Below are positions 23,800-35,201 of a stretch of 64,000 nucleotides of DNA, piece by piece. This stretch comes from Chlorocebus sabaeus. Its lineage: Eukaryota > Chordata > Mammalia > Primates > Cercopithecidae. How positions within the stretch are numbered: the stretch's first letter is position 1; each line of letters starts with the position of its first letter. The stretch lies in NCBI RefSeq assembly GCF_047675955.1, contig NC_132909.1:42149931-42213930 (forward strand). The letters run 5' to 3'. The notes beneath the pieces are model-generated. The model did no database searches. It was not told the origin of the DNA and worked only from the letters and a program-made list of their open reading frames with translations. The position numbers and the translations under genes were made by a program.

Positions 23800-24197
23800 T
23801 GCTGTGGTTTGAAGGTGTTCCCCGAAGTTCATGTGCTGGAAACTCAACCCATAATGCAATAGTGCTGCCCAGTGGAACCATGAAGAGGCGATTAGGTCAT
23901 AAAGGCTCTGCCCTCAGGAATGGATGAAGGCAGAGGGGGTTAGTTGTCTTGGGAGTGGGTTCCTGATAAAAGAATGAGGATGGCTTCCTTCCCTTTCTCC
24001 CTTTCCCCCTCCCTCCTCTCACATGTGGTCACTCTCTTGCCCTTCCACCTTCCACCATAGGACGGCACAGCAAGACCTTCACCAGATGCAGGCCCCTCAC
24101 TTTTCCAGTGTCCAGAACCGTAAACCAAGTGAACTCTTGCTTATAAATCACCCAGTCTGTGGTATTCTGTTATAGCAACACAAACAGACTGAGACAG
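23800..24197 (+). mobile_element. MaLR-type LTR (MLT1/MST-like)
   Basis: tgctgtggtttgaaggtgtt at the start, gaggcgattaggtcataaag, gggagtgggttcctgataaa, and an end with atcacccagtctgtggtatt and ttatagcaacacaaacagac. This is the layout of ERVL-MaLR LTRs. No internal retroviral sequence accompanies it, so it is a solo LTR. Confidence 0.7.
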
Positions 24198-24404
24198 GGA
24201 CACTCAATGGGCTTATCTCTCGATGGAGCACTCCCTGCGTGGTATCTTGTATTTGTAGACATGATGCTGTAAATGCTCTTTGAGTGCCTTGAAGGCTTTT
24301 ATGTTTGAGGAGTTTACAGAGAAGCCCCTACAGGCTTCAGGTTCCTTCCTCTGTTGTTTCTTTGCTCTTTAGTACCTCCCCAAACCTAGTATTAAATAAG
24401 ATCA

Positions 24405-24580
24405 TAGTAAAGTCCTTGGACCAACAGTATTAGCAGTACCTGAAAAACATACTGGAAATACAGACTCACAGGCTGCACTGCAAAACACTGAACCAGAAAC
24501 TCTAGGAGTGAGACCCAACAGTTTGTATTTAACAAGTCCCCCAGGTGAGTCTGATGCACACAGAACTGTAAGATGCTGTA
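24405..24580 (+). mobile_element. MER5A-like DNA transposon fossil
   Basis: gtccttggaccaacagtatt, gaaccagaaactctaggag and gtatttaacaagtccccca in MER5A order. Confidence 0.7.
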
Positions 24581-25678
24581 TTAGATGATGTTCAGTTCAT
24601 ACTAACGGAATCACTAACACACACGTCTGCTCACTGCTTGGTCTTTGCACAGGCACCTGGATCCTCCTGGAATACCTTTCTTAGTGTCTTGGTGTTGGTT
24701 AACTTCTGTGGAGTTTGATACTGCTCATTTTGCTGCTTGTTCTGTTTTTCCAGAGTCCCCTTATCACTTGACCTGCTGCCACATTATGTTTGATTACAGA
24801 TACCCCATCAGCCTGGGTCTCTCTTTACAGCCTTTGTACAATACGTCTACACATAGGGATTCGGATTATCTCAGGATCCCACATCCTCACTGTCCCCCAT
24901 CCCCCCTACCCCGCCACCCCGAACCAGTACCTTTCTAAAGTTTTCTAGTCCTTCCTTTTCGTTTGTGCTCCTTAAAGCCCAGGCCCATGCCTGACTTTGG
25001 TTCCCACTGAGTTCTGTTACAAGGATTCCACATTTGTGGATATCAAATCTTTGGCAAGGTCATTGACGTGGGCTGGAATAAGACTCTTGGCTGATCCTCC
25101 TTCCTAAACACCCACCCAATGGGAGAGGCTGATACTCAACATGCAAACCTTGTTTTTTAATTCTCCAGGCAAAGTGATGTTGGAAGACATTGTGGCGGGG
25201 GTGGTGTGTGAAGATTTACAAATAATTTTTGAATATCTGCTTCATGATAGGTCTCAGAGGTGCCTTGTGGGTGTGGCTTTGGAGGGATGATTACGAGGAA
25301 ATTGTGGATATTAGGGAAGTCAGGAAAGGAAAATATCACTCACAATTCAACAATTCAGAGAAAGCTCCTAAGGGAATTTCTGGCTGCTTGATGTCCAGAG
25401 GCCAGGTCCTCACTTTGTATCAAGGCTCAGGACTATGGATAGAGAATTTATGGGGCACCAAAAAAACTCAGTAATCAAGATAAACAAAATTTTAATGTAA
25501 TATCTTTAAAAATACAAATTGATGCATAAAGAAAACACCCATGTTGAACAAAAGAGTTACAATGTTGCCTCCTCTTCAGCACCACCCCACCCTCCAGAAG
25601 TTTCCTCCAAGCCGCACCTGTAAGATAAAAAAAAAAGACAAAATAAAAACCTATAAGAGAAAAGATAAAAATGAGATC
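24581..25678. other. Unique non-coding sequence
   Basis: No gene or clear repeat recognised. Short frames at 24,645 and 25,229 lack features. Confidence 0.4.
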
Positions 25679-25986
25679 GGCCTGGGGGCTCATGCCTGTA
25701 ATCCCAGCACATTGGGAGGCCGAGGCAGGTGGATCACTTCAGGTCGAGTGTTCAAGACCAGGCGGGGCAGCATGGTAAAACACCGTTGCTACTAAAAAAT
25801 ATATATATAAAAAATAAGCTGGGCATGGTGGCAGGCACCTGTAATCCCAGCCACTTGGGAGGCTGAGGCAGGAGAGTCTCTTGAACCTGGGAGGCAGAGG
25901 TTGCAATGAGCTGAGATCACACCATTGCACTCCAGTCTGGGTGGCAGAGCGAGACTCTGTCAAAAAAAAAAAAAAAAAAAAAAAAA
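25679..25986 (+). mobile_element. AluS-like element
   Basis: ggcctgggggctcatgcctg to a tail of about 25 A. The first few bases of the head are altered. Confidence 0.92.
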
Positions 25987-27815
25987 TCCTCAGGAATTTC
26001 TGGCTCAAGTCTTCCATCCTCACCACCACTACCACCAGGCAGTCTTTTGCTGTTCACCCAGGTCCAGCCTCCATCCCCTAAAATGCCGGGGAAATGCTAC
26101 AAGACTCTCCCCATCTCCATTCCGGGAGTTTGCTGCAAGCCAATCTTGCTCTTCCTGAAAACAGCCTTGGGGTTTCCTGTCCTGGTACACCCTCCTACTG
26201 TAGGCGACACAGGGCCAGTGTCACCTGCAAACCAGGAGTCCTGGCAAAGCATCGCCTCTCCCTGAGCTGCTTCTGTCCCAACCTGGCATCTGCTCGGGGA
26301 AGGGCACACCAGGGAGGAGACTTGCATGGTGAGCTCAGGTCACCTTCAGGGGAAGGTCAGTGCATACCGGCCAACCCGGACCACATTTTCCAGAATCCCT
26401 CAGCAGTACCGCGATGCTCTTGTGGTTAGCAGACCTCATTGGCTCCCAGCGAAACTTGTCAATGTCACTTGGGCATCTTAACAGTGGGCTCCCAAACTTG
26501 GTTGTGTGCTGTGCAGATGTCAGAGGCACCCTGTGTGGGCAAAACCAACTGCTTTCCCACCTCTCTAGCTCCAAAACTACAATCCCCAGAGGTCTCTGCA
26601 GTCACTTCTACTACCCATCCTACACAACTTCCCTATGTCTGGTTAATGTCAGAAGCACTTCTGGTCTGTGGCCCCGGCTGGTTAGGCTGGTTGGCACCCA
26701 GTAAGGCCTCCCTCCAGGTCTTCCCCACACCTCTGCACCTCTTTACCTGACCGGTTTCAGGATCCGCAGGGTGCATCCATGTTCCATGGGTGCCCTATAG
26801 GCAGTCAGCATGCCCCTCTGTGTGTCCCTGTGTTTCTCATGGGGATGAAGGTTGGGAGCCATAGAGCTGTCTCAGAACTCAGGTGCTCTCCTGTGGGCAC
26901 CTGCAGGCCATTTTCCTTTCACTGGAGCCCACAGGGTTAGAGACAAACCCTCACTCTGTGGCTTGGGGACAAGGGCTTCACTCCCTGGCCTGAGTTTGGA
27001 GCAAAGCTTGAGGTGCTGGGTCAGTCTGGGCACCCCCTGGATGAGAATTGGCTGCCCTAGTGATTTCTGTGACATCCCCGGCCCCAACTCTGGGGTTCTG
27101 GAGTGGACTGTGCTTCACCTTGTGGCTGGGGGTTTCCACCTGAGAGTTGAAAAAGAGGTGAGATTACCTGTAATTCCATCTTGGCAGGATGGATCCCCTT
27201 ACCTTTTCTTGCCCTGGAGGCTGCCTGGTTGGTACTGGGGAAAGTTCATTCCTAGTCCTGGAAGAGCAGCTCATTCTAACCGGAGTCCTCCCTCAGCATT
27301 CCTTTCTGCTCCATCCATACCGCAGTCATTCATGAAGTTGTTAATTGTAAACACATATGGAATGGTTTAAATAGAAGTAAAGAGATGTGTGCACTTAATT
27401 GTTCAGTGATGTGGATGAAGGGCAGGGACATCAGAGATGCCTGTGACTTCAAGGGGTTGGGGAGGACTCCCAGAAGTAGGGTTGTCTCAGCTGTCCCTGA
27501 CCGGTTTGATACCTTGGAGATTAGGGGGAAGGCATTCCAGTGGGAGGCGGGAAGGAAGCACAGTCTCAGAGGTTGGGCTCTTGCTACCGTGTGGAAGGAT
27601 TATGGTGGTGAAGGGCCTTCTTAAGGTTGATTTTTAAATATACATAGGTGAAGATACAGACTAGCTATTCACACATAGAACAAGGAGAAGCTTGATATAG
27701 GCTAACTTGAATTTTACATTTGAGAGCATTTTCAGCTTCTGGAAATTGGGACATTTCACCCCAAATTCCAGATTCCCTGCTTCTCTGAAAATAAATCTGC
27801 CCTAACTCTTCACTA
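25987..27815. other. Gene-free unique stretch, moderately GC-rich
   Basis: The longest repeat-free segment left of the macrosatellite. It contains overlapping short frames in several phases (the longest, 172 codons at 26,852-27,370), but none shows a recognisable domain, signal peptide or splice framework. Frames are open on both strands, so I treat them as composition effects. Confidence 0.45.
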
Positions 27816-28128
27816 TTTTTTTTTTTTTTTTTTTGAGACAGATTTTCACTCTTGTTGCCCAGGCTAAGGTGCAGTGGCATGATCTCCACTCACCACAACC
27901 TCTGCCACCTGGGTTCAAGCAATTCTCCTGCCTCAGCCTCCTGAGTAGCTGGGATTTACAGGCGTGTGCCACCACGCCTGGCTAATTTTCTTGTACTTTT
28001 TTTTTAAGTAGGGACGGAGTTTCACCATGTTGGTCAGGAGTTGGTCTTGAACTCCTGACCTCAGGTGATCCACCTGCCTTGGCCTCCCAACGTGCTGGGA
28101 TTATAGGTGTGGGTCACCTCACTTGGCC
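27816..28128 (-). mobile_element. Alu, minus strand
   Basis: T tail, gagacagattttcactcttg, ending ctcacttggcc. Confidence 0.92.
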
Positions 28129-28201
28129 AGTCTGCACTATTCCTTAGTGTCAGACAATTTGAGCCAAACAATGTCTTTCTCATTCAGACGTAATCTTCAG
28201 G

Positions 28202-28674
28202 GTTTAATATTTGTATTTTTAGTATAGACAAGGTTTCTTTTTTTTTTTTTTCAGGTAAATTTTCACTCTTGTCACCCAGGCTGGAGTGCAGTGGCATGAT
28301 CTCAGCTTACTGCAACCTCCACCTCCCTCCTGGGTTCAAGCAAGTCTCCTTCCTCAGCCTCCTGAGTAGCTGGGATTACAGGCCCCTGCCACCACATCCG
28401 GCTAATTTTTTGTAGTTTTAGTAGACACGGGTTTCGCCAGGTTGGGCAGACTGGTCTCATCTTGAACTCCTGACCTTCAGTGATCTGCCTACCGCAGCCT
28501 CCCAAAGTGTGGAATTACAGGCATGAACCAACGCCTGGCCTCCACTGGCTAATTCTTTGTATGTTTGAAGAGATGGGGTTTCACTATGTTGGTCTTGATC
28601 TCCTGACCTTGTGATCTGCTGGCCTCAGCCTCCCAAAGAGGTGGGATTAGAGGTGTAAGCCACTGCACCCGGCC
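28202..28674 (-). mobile_element. Cluster of Alu pieces, minus strand: internal piece, full Alu, left arm
   Basis: 28,202-28,237 is an Alu mid-segment (gtatttttagtatagac). 28,238-28,540 is a full Alu (T tail to cgcctggcc). 28,541-28,674 is another mid-to-head Alu arm ending cacccggcc. The outer two pieces overlap in Alu coordinates, so this is not a simple nested insertion. Confidence 0.82.
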
Positions 28675-29305
28675 TCAATGTAGCTTTTTATCAAAGTATT
28701 TATGTAGGAAAAATTAATCAAAGGGCACAAGGATTTCAATACTTAGGTTGTTTAAGATGAAATTTGTGGCTGGAAGAGTGCCAGATACATAAAAATGTTT
28801 CGCACATGAAGGAACCACAACTTAAATAAACAAATTTGAAGGAACTAAGTAACAAATGATTTTCTGTTGTTTTGTTATGTTATTTTGGAAATGTGATTAA
28901 TCAATATGTCAAGGGAGTTGGGAAGAATTTCCAGATACTCTGATATGCATGACATCTTAATCATACCAAATAAAGCAAGGCTATCTTAGGAAATTAGGTA
29001 TCACTGCCAAGGACCTTTACATGAAATAAATTAAAATTACTATTAAATTTGTAACAATCAGACGGACTGGCAGGCAAGTTGTGTCATTTTTTCCTCAGTA
29101 TTTTTTCTTTCCTTGATTCAATAAAACAAAGTTAAATGCCAGCTATCTGCAGAACACTCACTAGACAATGTTTAATGATATGTGAAACACAGCCTGCACA
29201 CTCACAGATCCTTGCCATGCTCCCGTTCCCTTCTTTTCAAAACCTGTGTACCCTGTGGCTAGATTTCTCAATGAGATGGAAGAGAGAGAGGAATGAGAAC
29301 CATCT
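28675..29305. other. AT-rich unique sequence left of the macrosatellite
   Basis: No gene or repeat recognised. Base composition changes sharply at about 29,300 where the GC-rich array begins. Confidence 0.45.
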
Positions 29306-31750
29306 TCTTTGAGGTCGCTCGGCACCGCTCCTGCAGGTAGACAATGACCTCTCCGGTGAGACTATTATCCTTGGCTGGGGGGTAGAGGTCTTAATCCTAG
29401 AAAAGAGACCTCTCAGGGTGGAGAGGTGATTTAAATCCTTACCAGATAGACACAGCTCCCCACCTCGTCCAGACTTTCACAAACCCACACTGGAACAGCG
29501 GAAAAATGACTGACAACCGGCCACATGCCCCAGGCAGAGACACAGGGAGAGGCTGACCAGAAGGAAGGTCGACGTACAAGATACCACCCTCCAGCACACA
29601 GGGCACATGCGTCCCAACACACACACACACACGGACACAGAGCGAAAGAGAGAGAAAGGAGAGAGAGAGAAATAAGAGAGAGACGTAGGCACACATACAA
29701 ACGCACAAAGGCATATGGCAGTGGCACGGTAACACCCACTCCCAGGCAGCCCCTGAAGTTGCCGGGTTCTACTCTCTGCGACCATGACCCGTGGGTAAGA
29801 GAGCAGCCCACAGGCACACAAGCAAACCTCTCTTCTTTTGAAGAGACTCACTGGCACACCATCAGTCGGTGCAGGCCTGAGCCTGGGATCCCGCGCTGCT
29901 TCCCTGGCCCTCTGCCCATGGTTTCTTCCTCCTGGACGACCCTCCGTGAATCCCGGCCTCCAAGACCATCCGGTCTATGCCCCTGGTGAGAGCTGGTCTT
30001 AGCCCTGACTCTGACTAATCCCTCTAATCCCAGGTACTCGGGAGGCGGAGGGAAGAGAATCACTTGAATCCGGGCGGAACACTTTGCAGTGAGCTGAGAT
30101 CTCGCCACTGCACTCCAGACTGGGTGACAGTGAGACACTGACTACATTAAAAAAAATATGGCGGAGCGGGGCCTGCGGGGACTGAGGCGGCGGCAGGTGA
30201 AGTGAAGACTGGGAGAGAGGCCTCCTTGACCCTCCGCGAATCCTGGCCTGAGGTTGGGATCTCGCGCTGCCTCCCCGGAGATCTGCCTGAGGTTTCTTCC
30301 TCCTGAGGTTTCTTCCTGCTGGTCGGTTCTCCGTGAATCCCGGCCTCTGGAGACCATCCTGTTAACGCCCTGGCCAGGACTGCTCTCAGCCCCGACTCTG
30401 ACGCACTATCACACAGGGCTTCTACTTCGCCAAGTCTCAGGGACCCATCCCCAGGAAACAGTGTCAATCGCTGTGACCAAAACGGCGGCTCAGGCCTCGG
30501 GCATGAGCACTGGCGAGGCCGACTCCCCATTTGCTCCGGAGAGTCAGGCTGGGGACCCCTTAAAAAATGGTGGCGACGCGACGGCTGCAGGGACTGGGGC
30601 AGCGGTGGCAGCAGCGGAGCAGTCCAAGGCGGCGGGTGGGAAGAGGACTAGGAGAGGGGCCTGCGCGAGAGCCAGGGTCAGACCCATAGGAGTCCTGTCG
30701 TCAGGACCTTCTTGATTGGTTTTCTGCTTTGGTTCCATGTGGAGGAGGAGCTTCGGGGTGCCCGCTGGGCTCTCTGGACACCTCTTCGAATCCAACAATG
30801 GATCCGACCGGGTGATCAGGAATGGGGTTACAATGTAGTGAGGTGGGAAGGGCCTCCCTGGGGCACAGAAAGATACCAAGAGCTGCATGGCCTGCTGTTG
30901 GCTGAATAAACTGGCCCATGAGCCCATTGCCTCCCTCCTTCCTGAGTAGGGCAGTGGTTTACCTTCATCTCCAAGGCCCAGGGACTCCGAAATCCCAACA
31001 CAGCTTTCCACAACACATGCAACAAGAGACAAAGGCGAGGCCAAGATAGAGCCAATGTGACCACACATGGCATTGACTTCCCCCAAGAGCAGAGGGAGTG
31101 AGTGTGTCTCTTTGAGGTCATAAGGGACGATGCTGAGACAGACAGTGAGGTGCAGGCCTGTGTCCCGGGGCCACTGGGAACACTCACACAAAGCTGAGGA
31201 AAAGCCAAGCACACCTGAAAACCTGCGAGACAGGACCTGTGCTCCAGTCGAAGACACATGCAGGGAAGCCTGCCAGAGGGGCTGAGAGTTTTTGAAAAAG
31301 TACACCCCACCGACAGCCCTCCACCAGATAGTTCCCCTGACACCACGTCCCTGGCTAACCAGCAAAACCCAATCCCTTGGGAGACATGAAATCTGTGGCA
31401 GTCAAAAGATTCAGTGTTTGAAGGCACTTTCCCCCGGAGCAAAAGAACCGAAGGGATGTCAGGAATAAGAGAAAAATAGCAGGCGGGATCCAACACTGCC
31501 TTTAATGGCAGGCAAAGGTCAGCTACTAGAGGGGTCGCATCACACTCGTCGTAGACGGAACACGCAGCAATCATTTGAGACATGGAGATCAAAGGAACTC
31601 CCTGCTCCCAGATAGGTGTGAGGTGGAGAGATCCAGGGTAATCATATCTACCCAAACAACGAGAAATAGCACAGAAGACGAAAGAAATCAAGATCCAGAA
31701 CCCTAGGAAGTATATCCTGGGGAAATGGAAAGTGTCCCATGTTGAAGACA
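29306..31750 (+). repeat. Decayed edge copies of the 2.3-kb macrosatellite
   Basis: 29,306-30,010 follows the unit in order: a ctcctgcag site, cttggctgg, a lysine/arginine-rich coding-like region over aggcagagacacaggga, the cacacac/gagaga block, then gcaggcctgagcctggga. After an Alu piece, 30,157-30,950 repeats part of this (tgggatctcgcgctgcctcc, ggtttcttcctcctg) and runs on to gtgaccaaaacggcggctca and gagtcctgtcgtcaggacc. That makes at least two partial, rearranged copies. 30,950-31,735 shows only scattered similarity to the unit. The NRF1 and CTCF-like motifs of the full units are degraded here. Confidence 0.8.
30023..30156 (+). mobile_element. Alu right-arm fragment inside the decayed macrosatellite copy
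   Basis: ctctaatcccaggtactcgg through actccagactgggtgac and a short A run. No left arm. Confidence 0.85.
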
Positions 31751-34061
31751 TTCAGCCAGACCGAGAAGCATGTAGGCTCCCGAGAGACAGGGGAGACAGA
31801 GCAAGAGGGAGGACAGAGCAGAGGCCAGAGCCCAGGCCGGATACTGCCCGGTGCCACCGCCGCGGGCCTAAGGGGAGGGTTGCCCAACGGCTGCCTTCTC
31901 CAGAGAGGCCAGCGTTCCAGGGACCGGGAGGCCCGGCATCTCCCCTTCCCGGCTTCCTCTTCAGGCTTCTGCCTCGGTGCAACTTCATTTCTCAGAGAAG
32001 CGCCGTGAAAAGGTACAAGCCTCTCCTCTGAGGCGGGTCTGCTCCTCTCCTGCAGGGCGATGAGCTCCTCTGGGGCTTTTGTCCCTGGCTGGACTGTGCT
32101 TATCTTGATCCCAGGAGGCGGTCCGATCGGCAAGGGTAACGAGATTTCTCCACTGCTGCTGGGGAAGACGCATCTCCTCACGCGGTCGTGGCCCTCAGGG
32201 ACCCCGAGTGGAAAGGCGGGGAAAACCACTGACGAGCCCGCCGCAAGACCCAGGCACAGAGGCAGAAGAAAGAGGCTCGGCAGAGCCAGGCCGACACGCA
32301 AGAAGTCGCCTTTGGGCGCACCGGGCGCATTCGTCCCAACGCACCCACGCACACGGGCAGGCGCACACAAACCGGCAGAAAGAGGGAAAGACACACAGAG
32401 AGTGAGGGCCAGAGAGACAAGAGAGAATGGGAGAGACGCAGACACACACAGTCACACGGCAGCAGCGGCACAGAAACGCAGCCCCCACAGGCACACAGCC
32501 CCCCTGACGCTGCAGGCTTCTGCTCCGGGCGTGAAGGCCCCTCCGGGGAGAGAGCAGCCCACGGACAGGCGGGCGGAACGGTCGTGGAGATCACGGGGGC
32601 AAGACTTTTGGGGAGACTCACCCCAACACCGTCCGGGCAGGCCTGATGCTGGGACGACGCGTCTCTTCCCCCGGACTCTGCCTGCGGTTTTGTCCTCCCG
32701 GCCGGCGCGTTGCGACTCCCGGCGTCCGTCCGGAGACTTTCCTGTCGACCCCGTGGAGAGGTGACGCAGGAGCCCCGCAGCCCCGACACCCAAGCACCGC
32801 CACGGAGGGCTCCTGCTTTGCCAAGCCTCAGGGGGCTGGTTTCTAAGACAACCGTGGGAACCGCTGTGACGCGGGAGGCCGCTCGCGCCTCGCGCATGCG
32901 CACTGGCCCTGCCGCGCCGGGCCCACTCGCGCTCCCCACCTGGAAGTCAGGCTGCGAATCCTTTAAACAACGGCGGCTGCGCGGGGCGCCGGGGCCGGGG
33001 ATGGGGTGGGAGGGGGCGTGTGCGCGGAGGGGCACGGGGAAGCGGGGAGGGAGTTTGGGGGTCGCTGGGGGCTGCCGCCGCAGCCCCCGCAGCGGCCGGA
33101 TCCGAGCTCCAGCAGGGGGCGGCGTGGGAGAAGGGGCCGCGGGCATCCCAGTAGCAAGATCCCCGGAGTCCTGTCTTCAGGACCTCCTGGAGCCGACTTC
33201 CACCGGTGGAGGGGGAGCTTCAGGGTCTCTGCTGGGGTCTCAGGACTCCTCTTGAGATGGGATTTTGGACCCCTCCCGGTGAGAAAGGATGGGCTCGCCA
33301 TCATGGGCTGAGGCAGGCGGGGCCTCCCTGCAGCACGGAATCATCCCCTGGGCCTTAAGGCGCGGTGCCAGCCGAAAATTCACTGACCCACGAGCCCTGG
33401 GCCTCCCTCCCCCTCTGAAAGAGCGGCGGCCTAGCCCCGCTTGCAAAAGCCCCGGGGCTCCTGCAAGCTGCCTCTGCTTTCCAGGACACGCGCAAACAGG
33501 GACGGGGCGGTTCCGCCGCGGAGCCAATGGCCCCACGCGTGGCACTGGCCGATCCCTGAGCAGACGACGAGAATGCGTGTCAGCCCGGGCGTTCGGGGCG
33601 ACGGCGAAACTAACAGCGGAGTCCAGGCCTGTGCCCGGGTGGAAGAGGGTCCCAAGGGACCTGTCCGTGGATTCCAAGGGAAATCAAAGAACGCCTGGGA
33701 TCCAGGAGGGGGCCAGAAGATTCAGGGAGTCAGTCCACCCGCTCAGAGGAGCAGAGGAGAGGCTGTCCCTCAAGAACGAGAGGGGAAGTGCAGAGGGGAA
33801 GTGCCCCACCGCCTGTCCAAGAAGACAAGGCCAGTCACGGTCGCCTACCGCTCATGCGAGGAGGCAGGCCACCCAGCCATGAGGAGAAACAGGGAGAGCA
33901 AGACAGCTTCCCTGCCGGAGCCCCGTATGGGAGCCAAGAGCTCCAGGGTCATGGAACCTGGCCAAGCAAGCAGAAACAGGTTTGGAGAGAGAAACCGTCA
34001 CCACACGGATGTCCGAGGAGTGTCTCCCTGACGCACTGGGAAGCGATCTGTGTCCGAGACA
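31751..34061 (+). repeat. Macrosatellite unit 1 (2,311 bp)
   Basis: Counted from the anchor ttcagccaga to its next occurrence. Order within every full unit: anchor; aggaccgggaggcccggc; splice-acceptor-like ctcctctcctgcag; 234-codon open frame; CA/GA-rich purine block; donor-like gagaggtga; NRF1 palindrome; ctttaaacaacggcggctg; CTCF-like core; CpG-rich tail. Unit 1 is the most distinct full copy: it has gaatcctttaaac instead of ggaccctttaaac and gtgacgcag at the donor, and it shares some variants with unit 2 and others with neither class. It contains no Alu or L1. Confidence 0.95.
32892..33124. promoter_or_regulatory. Unit 1 promoter-like core: NRF1 palindrome and CTCF-like site
   Basis: gcgcatgcgca at 32,892-32,902 is the NRF1 core palindrome. 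ccagcagggggcggcg at 33,109-33,124 fits the CTCF consensus core ccasyagrgggcr. A CpG-rich stretch with ctttaaacaacggcgg lies between them. Binding is inferred only. Confidence 0.65.
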
Positions 34062-34365
34062 TTCAGCCAGACTGAGAAGCGTGTAGGCCCCCGAGAGACA
34101 GGGGAGACAGAGCAAGAGGGAGGACAGAGCAGAGGCCGGAGCCCAGGCCGGATGCTGCCCGGTGCCACCGCCGCGGGCCTAAGGGAGGGTTGCCCAACGG
34201 CTGCCTTGTCCAGAGAGGCCAGCGTTCCAGGGACCGGGAGGCCCGGCATCTCCCCTTCCCTGCTTCCTCTTCAGGCTTCTGCCTCGGTGCAACTTCATTT
34301 CTCAGAGAAGCGCCGTGAAAAGGTACAAGCCTCTCCTCTGAGGCGGGTCTGCTCCTCTCCTGCAG

Positions 34366-35074
34366 GGCGATGAGCTCCTCTGGGGCTTTTGTCCCTGGCT
34401 GGACTGTGCTTATCTTGATCCCAGGAGGGGTTCCGATCGGCAAGGGTAACGAGATTTCTCCACTGCTGCTGGGGAAGACGCATCTCCTCACGCGGTCGTG
34501 GCCCTCAGGGACCCCAAGTGGAACGGCGGCGAAAACCACTGACGAGCCCGCCGCAAGACCCAGGCACAGAGGCAGAAGAAAGAGGCTCGGCAGAGCCAGG
34601 CCGACACGCAAGAAGTCGCCTTTGGGCGCACCGGGCGCATTCGTCCCAACGCACCCACGCACACGGGCAGGCGCACACAAACCGGCAGAAAGAGGGAAAG
34701 ACACACAGAGAGTGAGGGCCAGAGAGACAAGAGAGAATGGGAGAGACGCAGACACACACAGTCACACGGCAGCAGCGGCACAGAAACGCAGCCCCCGCAG
34801 GCACACAGCCCCCCTGACGCTGCAGGCTTCTGCTCCGGGCGTGAAGGCCCCTCCGGGGAGAGAGCAGCCCACGGACAGGCGGGCGGAACGGTCGTGGAGA
34901 TCACGGGGGCAAGACTTTTGGGGAGACTCACCCCAACACCGTCCGGGCAGGCCTGATGCTGGGACGACGCGCCTCTTCCCCCGGACTCCGCCTGCGGTTT
35001 TGTCCTCCGGGCCGGCGCGTTGCGACTCCCGGCGTCCGTCCGGAGACGTTCCTGTCGACCCCGTGGAGAGGTGA
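34366..35074 (+). other. Exon-like open frame repeated in each macrosatellite unit (unit 2 shown)
   Basis: The pyrimidine tract and cag at 34,346-34,365 resemble a 3' splice site. An ATG follows at 34,370, and the 234-codon frame runs to a TGA that lies inside the donor-like gag|gtgagg at 35,068-35,073. The frame therefore spans exactly one potential 705-bp exon. The protein would be Arg/Pro/Thr-rich and basic, with no domain I recognise. Equivalent frames are at 32,060, 36,693, 39,011, 41,334 and 45,994; unit 6 is frame-shifted. GC-rich DNA has few stops and long frames are also open on the minus strand, so coding status is doubtful. Confidence 0.3.
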
Positions 35075-35201
35075 GGCAGGAGCCCCGCAGCCCCGACACC
35101 CAAGCACCGCCACGGAGGGCTCCTGCTTTGCCAAGCCTCAGGGGGCTGGTTTCTAAGACAACCGTGGGAACCGCTGTGACGCGGGAGGCCGCTCGCGCCT
35201 C

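Noticed and set aside
26852..27370. 172-codon plus-strand frame
   Set aside because: Frames are open in several phases at the same place, and nothing resembles a known protein.
30544..31751. Minus-strand frames of 273 and 307 codons in the decayed array edge
   Set aside because: The two overlap each other in different phases, the composition is low in stops, and there are no domains or splice framework.
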